DNA of 7,626 nucleotides from Avoscillospira sp945864925 (GTDB taxonomy: Bacteria; Bacillota; Clostridia; Oscillospirales; Oscillospiraceae), in NCBI GenBank assembly GCA_945830595.1, contig CALZZH010000112.1:1-7626 (forward strand), written 5' to 3'. The number at the start of each line of letters is the position of its first letter. Positions within the stretch are counted from its first letter, which is position 1. This document shows positions 1-5,615 of this stretch, piece by piece. Under the pieces are notes generated by a model. That model saw only the letters and a program-made list of their open reading frames with translations, did not search any database and was not told the origin of the DNA. Made by a program: the position numbers and the translations under genes.

Positions 1-16
1 CTCTGCGAGGCCACCA
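1..16 (+). tRNA. Possible 3' tail of a tRNA cut by the window edge
   Basis: Bases 14-16 are CCA, base 13 is A (discriminator position), bases 6-12 (CGAGGCC) could be the 3' half of a seven-base acceptor stem, and bases 1-5 (CTCTG) could be the 3' half of a T-stem with the expected first C. A tRNA beginning GGCCTCG, for example of phenylalanine or methionine type, would fit. The 5' half lies outside the window, so no pairing can be tested. A small hairpin (13-17 with 26-30) followed by a T-rich stretch at 30-41 could be a trailer or weak terminator. An alternative is the end of another structured RNA, because bases 1-6 are also complementary to 44-49. Confidence 0.3.
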
Positions 17-66
17 GATTGGAACCTGGTTCTGTTTCTTTCAGCAGAGGGTTTTCGGCAGTCTGG

Positions 67-106
67 GCACACGCTGCAGGATCCTGCAGCGTGTGCTTTC
101 TGCGTT
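67..106 (+). terminator. Perfect 30-base palindrome, probable intrinsic terminator
   Basis: Bases 67-96 form a perfect palindrome centred between 81 and 82 and extendable by two G-U pairs (65-66 with 97-98). As RNA it gives a 13-bp GC-rich stem with a four-base GATC loop. The T-tract after it (97-106) is short and broken by C and G, so termination may be partial. On the opposite strand no T-tract follows the stem, which favours the + direction. It would end whatever RNA enters from the left. An inverted-repeat operator is the other possibility. Confidence 0.5.
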
Positions 107-223
107 CGGTTATCATCCCGTTATCAACAACCAACGGACGGGCAGCTGTGTCCTGCGCGGACTGCCATGGCGTTCCGGCACCCCTTGGAACTGTCCCGCA
201 TAGGATGACCAGGAGGTGAGCAG
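107..223 (+). promoter_or_regulatory. Non-coding leader with direct repeat and hairpin before the small membrane protein gene
   Basis: No gene is supported here. A heptamer GTTATCA occurs at 109-115 and 120-126, exactly 11 bases apart. Bases 141-144 pair with 163-166 and 150-153 with 159-162, giving a bulged hairpin. A strong ribosome binding site AGGAGGTGAG lies at 211-220, three bases before the ATG at 224. Bases 151-155 (TCCTG) are complementary to 210-214, so the hairpin region could in principle compete for the ribosome binding site. I could not identify a clear -35/-10 pair. No known riboswitch is recognised. Confidence 0.3.
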
Positions 224-562
224 ATGCTGACGGATATTCTTCTGGTGTTTTTGGCGGCAGCGGGGCTGATTTTGGTGATTTGGTGCCTGTGGGGCCTGCT
301 GCTTCTGCCCGTATTTGGACATAACATGACGACGCTGTGCTTTTCCCGCGGGGACGGGGACGAGCTGGAACAGCGGGTCAGGGCCTTTGGCTGGCTGCGG
401 GATGGGAAATACACCGGCGGACAGTTGGTAATTGTGGACTGCGGTCTGACGGGCTTGGGGCTGGAGCGGGCCCAGCGCCTGCGGGACCGGCACCATTGGG
501 TGGCTTACTGCCCCGGTCCGGCCCTGATTGACTACATAGAGCTGATAAAAGATACTATTTGA
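224..562 (+). CDS. Small single-pass membrane protein of unknown function
   Basis: This 112-residue protein is not one I can name. Residues 5-32 are strongly hydrophobic (Leu, Ile, Val, Ala, Trp) and form one membrane helix or an uncleaved signal anchor. Asp4 is the only charge before the helix. Residues 41-112 are a charged soluble part with Arg and Asp/Glu, including a predicted strand LVIVDCGL at 68-75 followed by a helix rich in Arg. That strand-turn-helix pattern loosely recalls the start of a nucleotide- or sugar-binding Rossmann-like fold, but no catalytic motif is visible. The start is well supported by AGGAGGTGAG at 211-220. The stop codon (560-562) lies inside the candidate -35 box of recD2, 56 bases before the preferred recD2 start, so the two genes may be co-transcribed. 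The call as a real gene is firm; the function is open. Confidence 0.8.
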   Translation: MLTDILLVFLAAAGLILVIWCLWGLLLLPVFGHNMTTLCFSRGDGDELEQRVRAFGWLRDGKYTGGQLVIVDCGLTGLGLERAQRLRDRHHWVAYCPGPALIDYIELIKDTI

Positions 563-587
563 AAAACGCAGCGAATTGGTGTACCAT
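559..587 (+). promoter_or_regulatory. Candidate sigma-A promoter for recD2
   Basis: TTGAAA (559-564) and TACCAT (582-587) are separated by 17 bases, matching the -35 consensus at five of six and the -10 at four of six positions. Transcription would begin near 594, upstream of the GGAG at 606-609 and the ATG at 619. The -35 overlaps the stop codon of the preceding gene. It also coincides with an in-frame TTG at 559, which argues against that TTG being the translation start. Confidence 0.45.
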
Positions 588-618
588 ATATCCAATCATG
601 AAAATGGAGTCGTATGCA

Positions 619-2826
619 ATGGAACGGGAAGTACTCTATGGGACCGTGGCGGCCATCGTTTTTCAGAATCAGGAGAACGGCTATACCGTCCTGCGGCTGC
701 GGTCGCAGGATGGAGAGCTGGTGACCGTGGTGGGGTCCATCCCCATGACTGTGGTGGGGGAACGTCTGTCCATCACCGGCCGCTGGATGACCCATGCCTC
801 CTATGGGCGTCAGTTTGAGGCAGAACTGCTGGAACGGCTCATGCCGGAGAGTACGGAGGAGATTCTGGCTTACCTGTCCTCCCGGGCGGTCAAAGGCATT
901 GGAGAGAAGACGGCGCAGCGAATTGTGACCGCGTTCGGCAATCAGAGTCTGGATGTCCTGGAAAACGAGCCGGAGAAGCTGGCCCAGCTGCCGGGAATTT
1001 CTCAGTCCAAGGCCCGGGAAATGTCCGAGAGTTTCCGGCGCCAGGTGGGCATGCGGCGGCTCATTGAATTCCTCTCCGCCCACCGCCTGCCGGCGGAGCT
1101 GGCCATGCGGCTGTACCGGGCCTATGGGGAACTGGCGGTGGACGCCCTGCGGGATGACCCCTACATGCTGACCCAGCCCTATTTCGGTGCGGACTTTGCC
1201 GTGGTGGACGCCTTTGCCCTGGAGCTGGAGGTGGAGGCCGACGACGAGCGCCGGGTGGAGGCGGGGATCCTCTTTGAACTGACCTTCAACCAGACCAATG
1301 GCCATACCTTTATCCCCAGGGACAAGCTGGCGGCAGCCACCTCTGCCTTGCTGAATCTGGACGTGGAGATTGTCCAGGCCGGCATTTCCCGTCTGGCAGA
1401 GACGGACCGCCTGGTCACCGACACGGTGGCCGGCCTGGACGCCTGCTATGTGCCGGAGCTGTATGAGGCGGAGACATACATAGCCCAGCGGATTTTACAG
1501 ATGACCCAGCAGCCGCCGGAGCCGCCGGAGAACCTGGAGGACATGCTCCGGGATCTGGAAGCGGAGTCAGCGCTGCAATACGCGGACAGACAGATGGAGG
1601 CCATCCGGGCGGCGGCGGAGGGCCGAGTGCTCATTGTCACCGGAGGCCCCGGTACCGGCAAAACAACAACCATGTCCGGCATTCTGGATTTATTCGACAG
1701 GATGAAGCTGACAACGCTGCTGGCGGCGCCTACGGGACGGGCTGCCAAGCGGCTCAGCGAGTGTACCGGCCGGGAGGCTTCCACCATCCACCGGCTGCTG
1801 GAGGCCCAATTTGATCCGGAAACCGGTGCGCTGTGCTTTTTCCACGACGAGGACACGCCCCTGCGGGCCGACGCCGTGGTGGTGGACGAGACCTCCATGG
1901 TAGATATTTTGCTGATGCAGTCCCTTTTGCGGGCACTGCCCCGGCGGTGCCGCCTGATTTTGGTGGGGGATCCGGATCAGCTGCCCTCCGTGGGACCGGG
2001 CAACCTGTTCTCCGATCTGATCCGCAGCGGTGTGGCCCGGACTGTTCGCCTGACGGAGATTTTCCGTCAGGCCCGGGAGAGCCTCATCGTTATGAATGCC
2101 CATGCCGTGAACCAGGGCCTTCTGCCGGATTTGTCCGTCAAAAACAAGGACTTCTTTTTCATGAAGCGCCGCTCGGCGGAGAGCGTGGTGCAGACCATTC
2201 AGGAGCTGTGCAGCCAACGCCTGCCGAAAAACATGGGCATCGACCCTTCTGATATCCAGGTTCTTTCCCCCACCCGTAAAAGCGAGACGGGGACAAGAAA
2301 TCTGAACCGGCAGCTGCAGGCGGTGCTCAATCCGCCGGATTCTTCCAAAAAAGAAAAGACTTACGGCGATTTTTTGTTCCGGGAAGGCGACAGAGTGATG
2401 CAAATCCGGAACAACTATGATATACTATGGAAGAAAGTCGGCGGAGTTGGCTCCGGCGCCGGGATTTTCAACGGGGATATCGGCAAAATCACGGCCATCG
2501 ACCACCAGGAAGAGTTGATTACGGTGGTGTTTGACGACCGGGAGGCGCAGTATGATTTCTCCATGCTCTCGGAACTGGAACTGGCTTATGCCATGACGGT
2601 TCATAAAAGTCAGGGCAGCGAATACCGCGCCGTGATTTTGACGGCCTGGCCTGGTTCCCGGTATCTGCTGACCCGGAGTGTTCTGTATACGGCTGTCACC
2701 CGGGCCAAGGACATGCTGATTGCAGTGGGCAATGAGGAGGTCATCGCCGCTATGGTGGCCAACGACCGCCAGACCCGGCGCTACAGCGGCCTGAAGCTGC
2801 GGCTGCAGCAGGGAGGCGTCCGGTGA
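619..2826 (+). CDS. recD2: RecD2-family 5'-3' DNA helicase (RecD/TraA type)
   Basis: RecD2 is a superfamily 1B helicase of bacteria lacking RecBC. It moves 5' to 3' on single-stranded DNA and acts in cytoplasmic DNA repair and replication fork maintenance. With a start at 619 the protein has 735 residues, normal for the family. Residues 1-77 form the N-terminal OB-like domain. Helix-hairpin-helix motifs follow at about 90-135 (KGIGEKTAQ, LPGISQSKA). Then come Walker A GGPGTGKT at 342-349, Walker B VDETSMVD at 422-429, GDPDQLPSVGPG at 450-461, VHKSQGSEY at about 661-669 and the arginine-bearing YTAVTRAKD near 691-699. All helicase motifs are intact. The reading frame is open from a TTG at 559, but ATG 619 has GGAG at 606-609 with nine-base spacing, and its protein begins with the usual family start (EREVLYGTV). 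ATGs at 598 and 604 are weaker alternatives. The gene overlaps comF by four bases. Confidence 0.96.
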   Translation: MEREVLYGTVAAIVFQNQENGYTVLRLRSQDGELVTVVGSIPMTVVGERLSITGRWMTHASYGRQFEAELLERLMPESTEEILAYLSSRAVKGIGEKTAQRIVTAFGNQSLDVLENEPEKLAQLPGISQSKAREMSESFRRQVGMRRLIEFLSAHRLPAELAMRLYRAYGELAVDALRDDPYMLTQPYFGADFAVVDAFALELEVEADDERRVEAGILFELTFNQTNGHTFIPRDKLAAATSALLNLDVEIVQAGISRLAETDRLVTDTVAGLDACYVPELYEAETYIAQRILQMTQQPPEPPENLEDMLRDLEAESALQYADRQMEAIRAAAEGRVLIVTGGPGTGKTTTMSGILDLFDRMKLTTLLAAPTGRAAKRLSECTGREASTIHRLLEAQFDPETGALCFFHDEDTPLRADAVVVDETSMVDILLMQSLLRALPRRCRLILVGDPDQLPSVGPGNLFSDLIRSGVARTVRLTEIFRQARESLIVMNAHAVNQGLLPDLSVKNKDFFFMKRRSAESVVQTIQELCSQRLPKNMGIDPSDIQVLSPTRKSETGTRNLNRQLQAVLNPPDSSKKEKTYGDFLFREGDRVMQIRNNYDILWKKVGGVGSGAGIFNGDIGKITAIDHQEELITVVFDDREAQYDFSMLSELELAYAMTVHKSQGSEYRAVILTAWPGSRYLLTRSVLYTAVTRAKDMLIAVGNEEVIAAMVANDRQTRRYSGLKLRLQQGGVR

Positions 2827-3485
2827 ACGGCCTGGTGCAGTGGGCGCTGGATCTGCTCTATCCGCCCAAATGCATGCTCTGCGGCCGGCTTCTGGAAAAC
2901 TCCGAAAAAATGCTCTGCGGCAAGTGCGGCCAGGCACTGCCGGAATATGACGGCCCTCTGCGGACCGTTCCGATGATTGATACAACCGTGGCACCCTTTT
3001 TCTATGAGCCGCCCATCCGGGACGCGGTTCTGCGCTTCAAATTCCATGGTATGCAGGGATATGCCGGCCAGTTTGCCAAATGGATGGCGGTCTGGGTCCG
3101 GGATCATCTGGAGGGGCAATATGATCTGATCTCCTGGGCGCCCTGCAGCCGCCTGCGGCGGTGGACCAGGGGCTTTGACCAGGCTGAGCTGCTGGCGAAA
3201 GCCCTGGCGGCGGAACTGGATGGGGAAGTCCTTCGGACCCTCAGAAAAATACGCCACAATCCGAAGCAGTCCAAAACCGCCAATGCCGCCCGGCGGCGGG
3301 CCAACGTTTTGGGTGTTTATGAAGCGGTGAATCCGGCCGTCTGGGCCGGAAAAAGAATTCTGCTGGTGGACGACGTGGTCACCACCGGCGCGACTGTGTC
3401 CGAATGCGCCAAGATGCTGCGCATGGCGGGGGCAGACGGTGTCGTCTGCGCTGCCATCGCGGTGACCGGACCGGAAAACAAATGA
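2823..3485 (+). CDS. comF: ComF family protein, phosphoribosyltransferase-like (ComFC type)
   Basis: ComF proteins have a type I phosphoribosyltransferase fold and are needed for natural transformation in several bacteria. They are thought to work on incoming single-stranded DNA in the cytoplasm; their exact reaction is not settled. The 220-residue protein has a four-cysteine zinc-binding site near its start (C17-x2-C20 and C32-x2-C35) and the PRPP-binding loop VDDVVTTGAT at 182-191. The conserved segment around RGFDQAELLA lies in the middle. The start is GTG at 2823, with GGGAGG at 2811-2816 six bases upstream. Its GTGA overlaps the recD2 stop, a layout that suggests translational coupling. 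The neighbouring RecD2 helicase also handles single-stranded DNA, so a shared role in recombination of taken-up DNA is possible but inferred. No other competence gene is in the window. Confidence 0.93.
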   Translation: MNGLVQWALDLLYPPKCMLCGRLLENSEKMLCGKCGQALPEYDGPLRTVPMIDTTVAPFFYEPPIRDAVLRFKFHGMQGYAGQFAKWMAVWVRDHLEGQYDLISWAPCSRLRRWTRGFDQAELLAKALAAELDGEVLRTLRKIRHNPKQSKTANAARRRANVLGVYEAVNPAVWAGKRILLVDDVVTTGATVSECAKMLRMAGADGVVCAAIAVTGPENK

Positions 3486-3497
3486 GTAGGTGAAAAC

Positions 3498-4529
3498 ATG
3501 TTCAAATTATCCAGAGATTTGGGAATCGATTTGGGAACTGCCAACGTCCTGGTTTACGTCGAGGGAAAGGGCATTGTCCTGCGGGAGCCTTCCGTGGTTG
3601 CCATCGATAAGAATTCCGGCAAGGTGCTGCAGGTGGGTGCTGCCGCCCGCAATATGCTGGGCCGGACACCGGGCAATGTGGTGGCCGTGCGGCCGCTGCG
3701 GGAGGGCGTCATCTCCGATTATGAAATGACAGAGAAGATGCTGGCTGAGTTCATGAAAAAGATCATCCGCTACTCCCTGGTCAAGCCCAGGGTGGTGGTT
3801 TGCGTCCCCAGCGGCGTCACGGAGGTAGAGGAGCGGGCGGTCATCCAGGCCACCATGGAGGCCGGTGCCCGCCGGGTCTACCTGATCGAGGAGCCCTTTG
3901 CCGCCGGCCTGGGCGCCGGCTTGGATCTCAGCAGACCCAATGGCTACATGGTGGTGGACATCGGCGGCGGTACCACGGACATCGCGGTGCTGAGTCTCAA
4001 TGACCTGGCGGTGTCGTCCTCCATCAAGATTGCCGGCGACACCTTTGACGATACCATCATTACCTATCTGCGCCGCCGTCAGGGCCTGCTCATCGGCGCC
4101 AATACGGCGGAGGAGATCAAAATTACCATCGGCAGTGTCATGGAGCGCCCGGAGGAGATGTCCATGACGGTCAAGGGCCGGGATCTGAAGACCGGTCTGC
4201 CCCGGGAGGTGCTGGTCACGTCCTCGGAGCTACTGGAGGTTCTGCGCCGCCCGGCCCGGTTTATTGTGGAGGAGATTCTCAGTGTCCTGGAGCAGTCCAG
4301 TCCGGAGCTGGTGGCAGATATCTCTCAAAACGGCATCATCCTCACCGGCGGCGGCAGCCAGATTTGGGGAATGGACCGCATGATCTACGAGCGGACAGAG
4401 ATTCCCTGCATGGTGGCCGATGACCCGGAGAGCTGCGTGGCCCTGGGCTGCGGCAAGAGCCTGCAGTGGATCAACTCCATGCAGGAGGGCACCATCAATC
4501 TCGCCCGCAGAAAGCTCATGAGAGAGTGA
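3498..4529 (+). CDS. mreB: MreB/Mbl-type bacterial actin, cell shape protein
   Basis: MreB-family proteins are actin homologues that form short membrane-bound filaments and guide the elongasome, which lays down side-wall peptidoglycan. This 343-residue protein carries the actin-fold ATP site: phosphate-1 loop DLGTAN near residues 11-16, phosphate-2 loop DIGGGTTD at 154-161, the conserved EEP segment near 132-134 and the adenosine loop LTGGGS at 282-287. The N-terminus (MFKLSRDLGIDLGTAN) resembles Firmicutes Mbl/MreB and can form the usual membrane-contacting start. The ATG lies 12 bases after the comF stop with AGGTGA at 3488-3493, so it is probably in the recD2-comF transcript. mreC and mreD, which follow mreB in the classic cluster, are absent here; this may therefore be a second paralogue (Mbl type). 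The name mreB marks the family, not the paralogue. I see no clear terminator after it. Confidence 0.93.
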   Translation: MFKLSRDLGIDLGTANVLVYVEGKGIVLREPSVVAIDKNSGKVLQVGAAARNMLGRTPGNVVAVRPLREGVISDYEMTEKMLAEFMKKIIRYSLVKPRVVVCVPSGVTEVEERAVIQATMEAGARRVYLIEEPFAAGLGAGLDLSRPNGYMVVDIGGGTTDIAVLSLNDLAVSSSIKIAGDTFDDTIITYLRRRQGLLIGANTAEEIKITIGSVMERPEEMSMTVKGRDLKTGLPREVLVTSSELLEVLRRPARFIVEEILSVLEQSSPELVADISQNGIILTGGGSQIWGMDRMIYERTEIPCMVADDPESCVALGCGKSLQWINSMQEGTINLARRKLMRE

Positions 4530-4591
4530 AAATATGACAGTGTGCGGACAGATGCCCGCCTGCTGCGAACAGAGACAGAACCCTGCAAAAG

Positions 4592-4652
4592 GAAAAAAGT
4601 TTTCAACATTTTCACGATTTTTCTTGACGAATTTCGTTCAATCTGCTATAAT
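4592..4652 (+). promoter_or_regulatory. Strong sigma-A promoter of the str operon with AT-rich upstream element
   Basis: TTGACG (4624-4629) and a perfect TATAAT (4647-4652) are 17 bases apart, and TG at 4644-4645 makes an extended -10 (TGCTATAAT). The stretch 4592-4622 holds A- and T-tracts and is far lower in G+C than the flanking genes, like an UP element. Transcription would start near 4657-4661, giving an ybxF leader of about 40-45 bases with a small GGGC/GCCC hairpin (4665-4676). This is the best promoter in the window and explains high expression of the ribosomal genes downstream. Confidence 0.85.
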
Positions 4653-4701
4653 CTGTAATTGCGTGGGCTTATGCCCGGAAACATTCAACGGAGGAAGAAA
4701 C

Positions 4702-4944
4702 ATGCTGGACGAACTGAAAACACAGCGCAAGGTCGTCGGCATCAAGCAGCTCCGGAAATCCCTGAAGGACGGACAAGTCCGGAAGGCCTATGTGGCGGAG
4801 AACGCCGATCCCCGGCTGACAGATCCGCTGAAAGAGGAATGCCAGCGCCTGGGCGTGGAGCTGATTGAAGTTCCGACCATGGCAGAGCTTGGCCATGCCT
4901 GCGGTATTTCCGTAGGCGCAGCGGCAGCGGGTCTTTTGACCTGA
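4702..4944 (+). CDS. ybxF: L7Ae/YbxF-like ribosomal protein family, kink-turn RNA-binding
   Basis: This 80-residue protein belongs to the L7Ae/L30e family. Its Bacillus relatives YbxF and YlxQ bind kink-turn RNAs and, for YbxF, associate with ribosomes. Family features visible are the basic N-terminal part (VVGIKQLRKSLKDG at 11-24), AENADPRLT at 32-40 and the C-terminal ELGHACGISVGAAAAG at 62-77, which matches the diagnostic ACGI-x-VGAA signature. ATG 4702 is preceded by GGAGG at 4690-4694 with seven-base spacing. The same frame is open from an ATG at 4534, but that extension would run through the promoter and has no ribosome binding site or family similarity. Placement directly upstream of rpsL is as in Bacillus, where rpoC lies on its other side. 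The symbol follows that positional match and should be read as ybxF-like (also called rplGB). Confidence 0.9.
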   Translation: MLDELKTQRKVVGIKQLRKSLKDGQVRKAYVAENADPRLTDPLKEECQRLGVELIEVPTMAELGHACGISVGAAAAGLLT

Positions 4945-4953
4945 GCCGCAAAA

Positions 4954-5037
4954 ATCCGGTCCCAACGGAATATCTTAGATATTTCGGGATAAAATAAAAG
5001 CTGTGTCACAGCGAAGAATTGAGAAAGGAGGAAAAAC
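4954..5037 (+). promoter_or_regulatory. ybxF-rpsL spacer with two odd palindromes and the rpsL ribosome binding site
   Basis: Bases 4969-4983 read as a palindrome with seven-base arms around a single central T (AATATCT-T-AGATATT); pairing extends outward through a G-U pair to 4966/4986. Bases 5000-5012 are a second palindrome with six-base arms around one T (GCTGTG-T-CACAGC). In RNA each makes a hairpin with a three-base loop. Neither is followed by a T-tract, so they do not look like terminators. AAAGGAGG at 5024-5031, six bases before ATG 5038, is the rpsL ribosome binding site. The hairpins could be mRNA control or processing sites, or protein operators. Confidence 0.45.
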
Positions 5038-5463
5038 ATGCCCACTTTTAACCAGCTGGTTCGCAAGGGAAGAGAGCAGGTCACCTACAAGTCCACCGCT
5101 CCCGCTCTGCAGAAGGGTATGAACACCCTGAAGAACCGTGCCACCGATCTGTCTTCTCCCCAGAAGAGAGGCGTCTGCACCGCTGTCCGTACTACCACCC
5201 CCAAGAAGCCCAACTCCGCTCTGCGTAAGATCGCCCGTGTGCGTCTGACCAACGGCTACGAGGTTTCCGCTTATATCCCCGGTGTCGGCCACAACCTGCA
5301 GGAGCACTCCGTGGTGCTGATCCGCGGCGGTCGTGTCAAGGACCTGCCCGGCGTTCGTTACCACATCATCCGCGGCACCCTCGATACCCAGGGCGTCCAG
5401 GGCCGTATGCAGGCTCGTTCCAAGTACGGCGCCAAGAGACCCAAGGCCGGCAAGAAGAAGTAA
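5038..5463 (+). CDS. rpsL: 30S ribosomal protein S12
   Basis: S12 sits at the decoding centre of the small ribosomal subunit and helps set accuracy. The 141-residue protein has the family core: SSPQKRGVCT at 39-48, TTTPKKPNSALRK at 52-64, GHNLQEHSVVLIRGGRVKDL across 84-103 and a basic tail. Compared with the shorter proteobacterial form it has the extra N-terminal stretch (about residues 19-38) common in Firmicutes. K56-K57 match the lysines changed in streptomycin-resistant mutants, and K101 and P104 are also wild type, so a sensitive S12 genotype is expected. D102 is the residue methylthiolated by RimO in other bacteria. Arginine codons are CGT, CGC and AGA with no CGG, unlike recD2 and comF, showing selection for high expression. 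A strong AAAGGAGG precedes the ATG. Confidence 0.99.
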   Translation: MPTFNQLVRKGREQVTYKSTAPALQKGMNTLKNRATDLSSPQKRGVCTAVRTTTPKKPNSALRKIARVRLTNGYEVSAYIPGVGHNLQEHSVVLIRGGRVKDLPGVRYHIIRGTLDTQGVQGRMQARSKYGAKRPKAGKKK

Positions 5464-5615
5464 TTTCCTGCCGAAACATTTGAATGACTCAATGCCTTAT
5501 TGCAAGGCAACGCCTTGCTGAGCGGTTTTATATAGATGAAACCTCTTGGCAGGCACCAACGAAAGCATCACTTTCGAAGTACCTATGAAATCATTTTATG
5601 AAGGAGGGAAGCGAA
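5464..5615 (+). promoter_or_regulatory. Structured rpsL-rpsG intercistronic region, candidate S7 control site
   Basis: This 152-base spacer is long for adjacent ribosomal genes and contains no ORF of note. CCTGCC (5467-5472) is perfectly complementary to GGCAGG (5548-5553), which would close a domain of about 85 bases. Inside, GCAAGGC (5502-5508) pairs with GCCTTGC (5512-5518) over a three-base loop, extendable by CTCA/TGAG (5488-5491 with 5519-5522). GCCTT (5494-5498) competes for AAGGC (5504-5508). TTTT at 5526-5529 follows. A further hairpin CGAAAG/CTTTCG (5560-5565 with 5571-5576) lies before the ribosome binding site AAGGAGGG (5601-5608). In E. coli S7 represses its own synthesis by binding the rpsL-rpsG spacer; the same role here is inference. 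Attenuation at the TTTT is the alternative. Confidence 0.5.

Noticed and set aside
1..66. 3' part of 6S RNA or another structured RNA
   Set aside because: CTCTGC (1-6) and GCAGAG (44-49) are complementary and a small hairpin lies between, but most of such an RNA would be outside the window and I cannot match conserved 6S bases. A tRNA tail fits at least as well.
74..89. Two CTGCAG sites flanking GGATCC inside the palindrome, as a cloning or adapter artefact
   Set aside because: The symmetry continues well past these hexamers into non-linker sequence, and nothing else in the window looks like vector. The sites follow from the palindrome itself.
532..1305. Antisense ORF of 257 residues opposite the 5' part of recD2, and similar ones at 1446-1898, 1690-2403 and 2425-2994
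   Set aside because: All are shadows of the intact recD2/comF frames, with proline, arginine, serine or glutamine-rich compositions and no family motif.
2341..2385. A6 and T6 runs in recD2 as a phase-variation slippage site
   Set aside because: The runs are short, the frame is intact, and the encoded segment (KKEKTYGDFLF) fits the family; slippage is not supported.
4530..4600. Intrinsic terminator after mreB
   Set aside because: The only nearby stem (GCGG at 4544-4547 with CCGC at 4556-4559) is four base pairs and has no T-tract directly after it.
4534..4701. In-frame N-terminal extension of the YbxF-like gene from ATG 4534
   Set aside because: It crosses the AT-rich block and the TTGACG/TATAAT promoter, has no ribosome binding site, and the family starts at ATG 4702.
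5598..5615. ATG 5598 as the start of rpsG
   Set aside because: It abuts the ribosome binding site AAGGAGGG, and the standard 156-residue S7 begins at GTG 5616.
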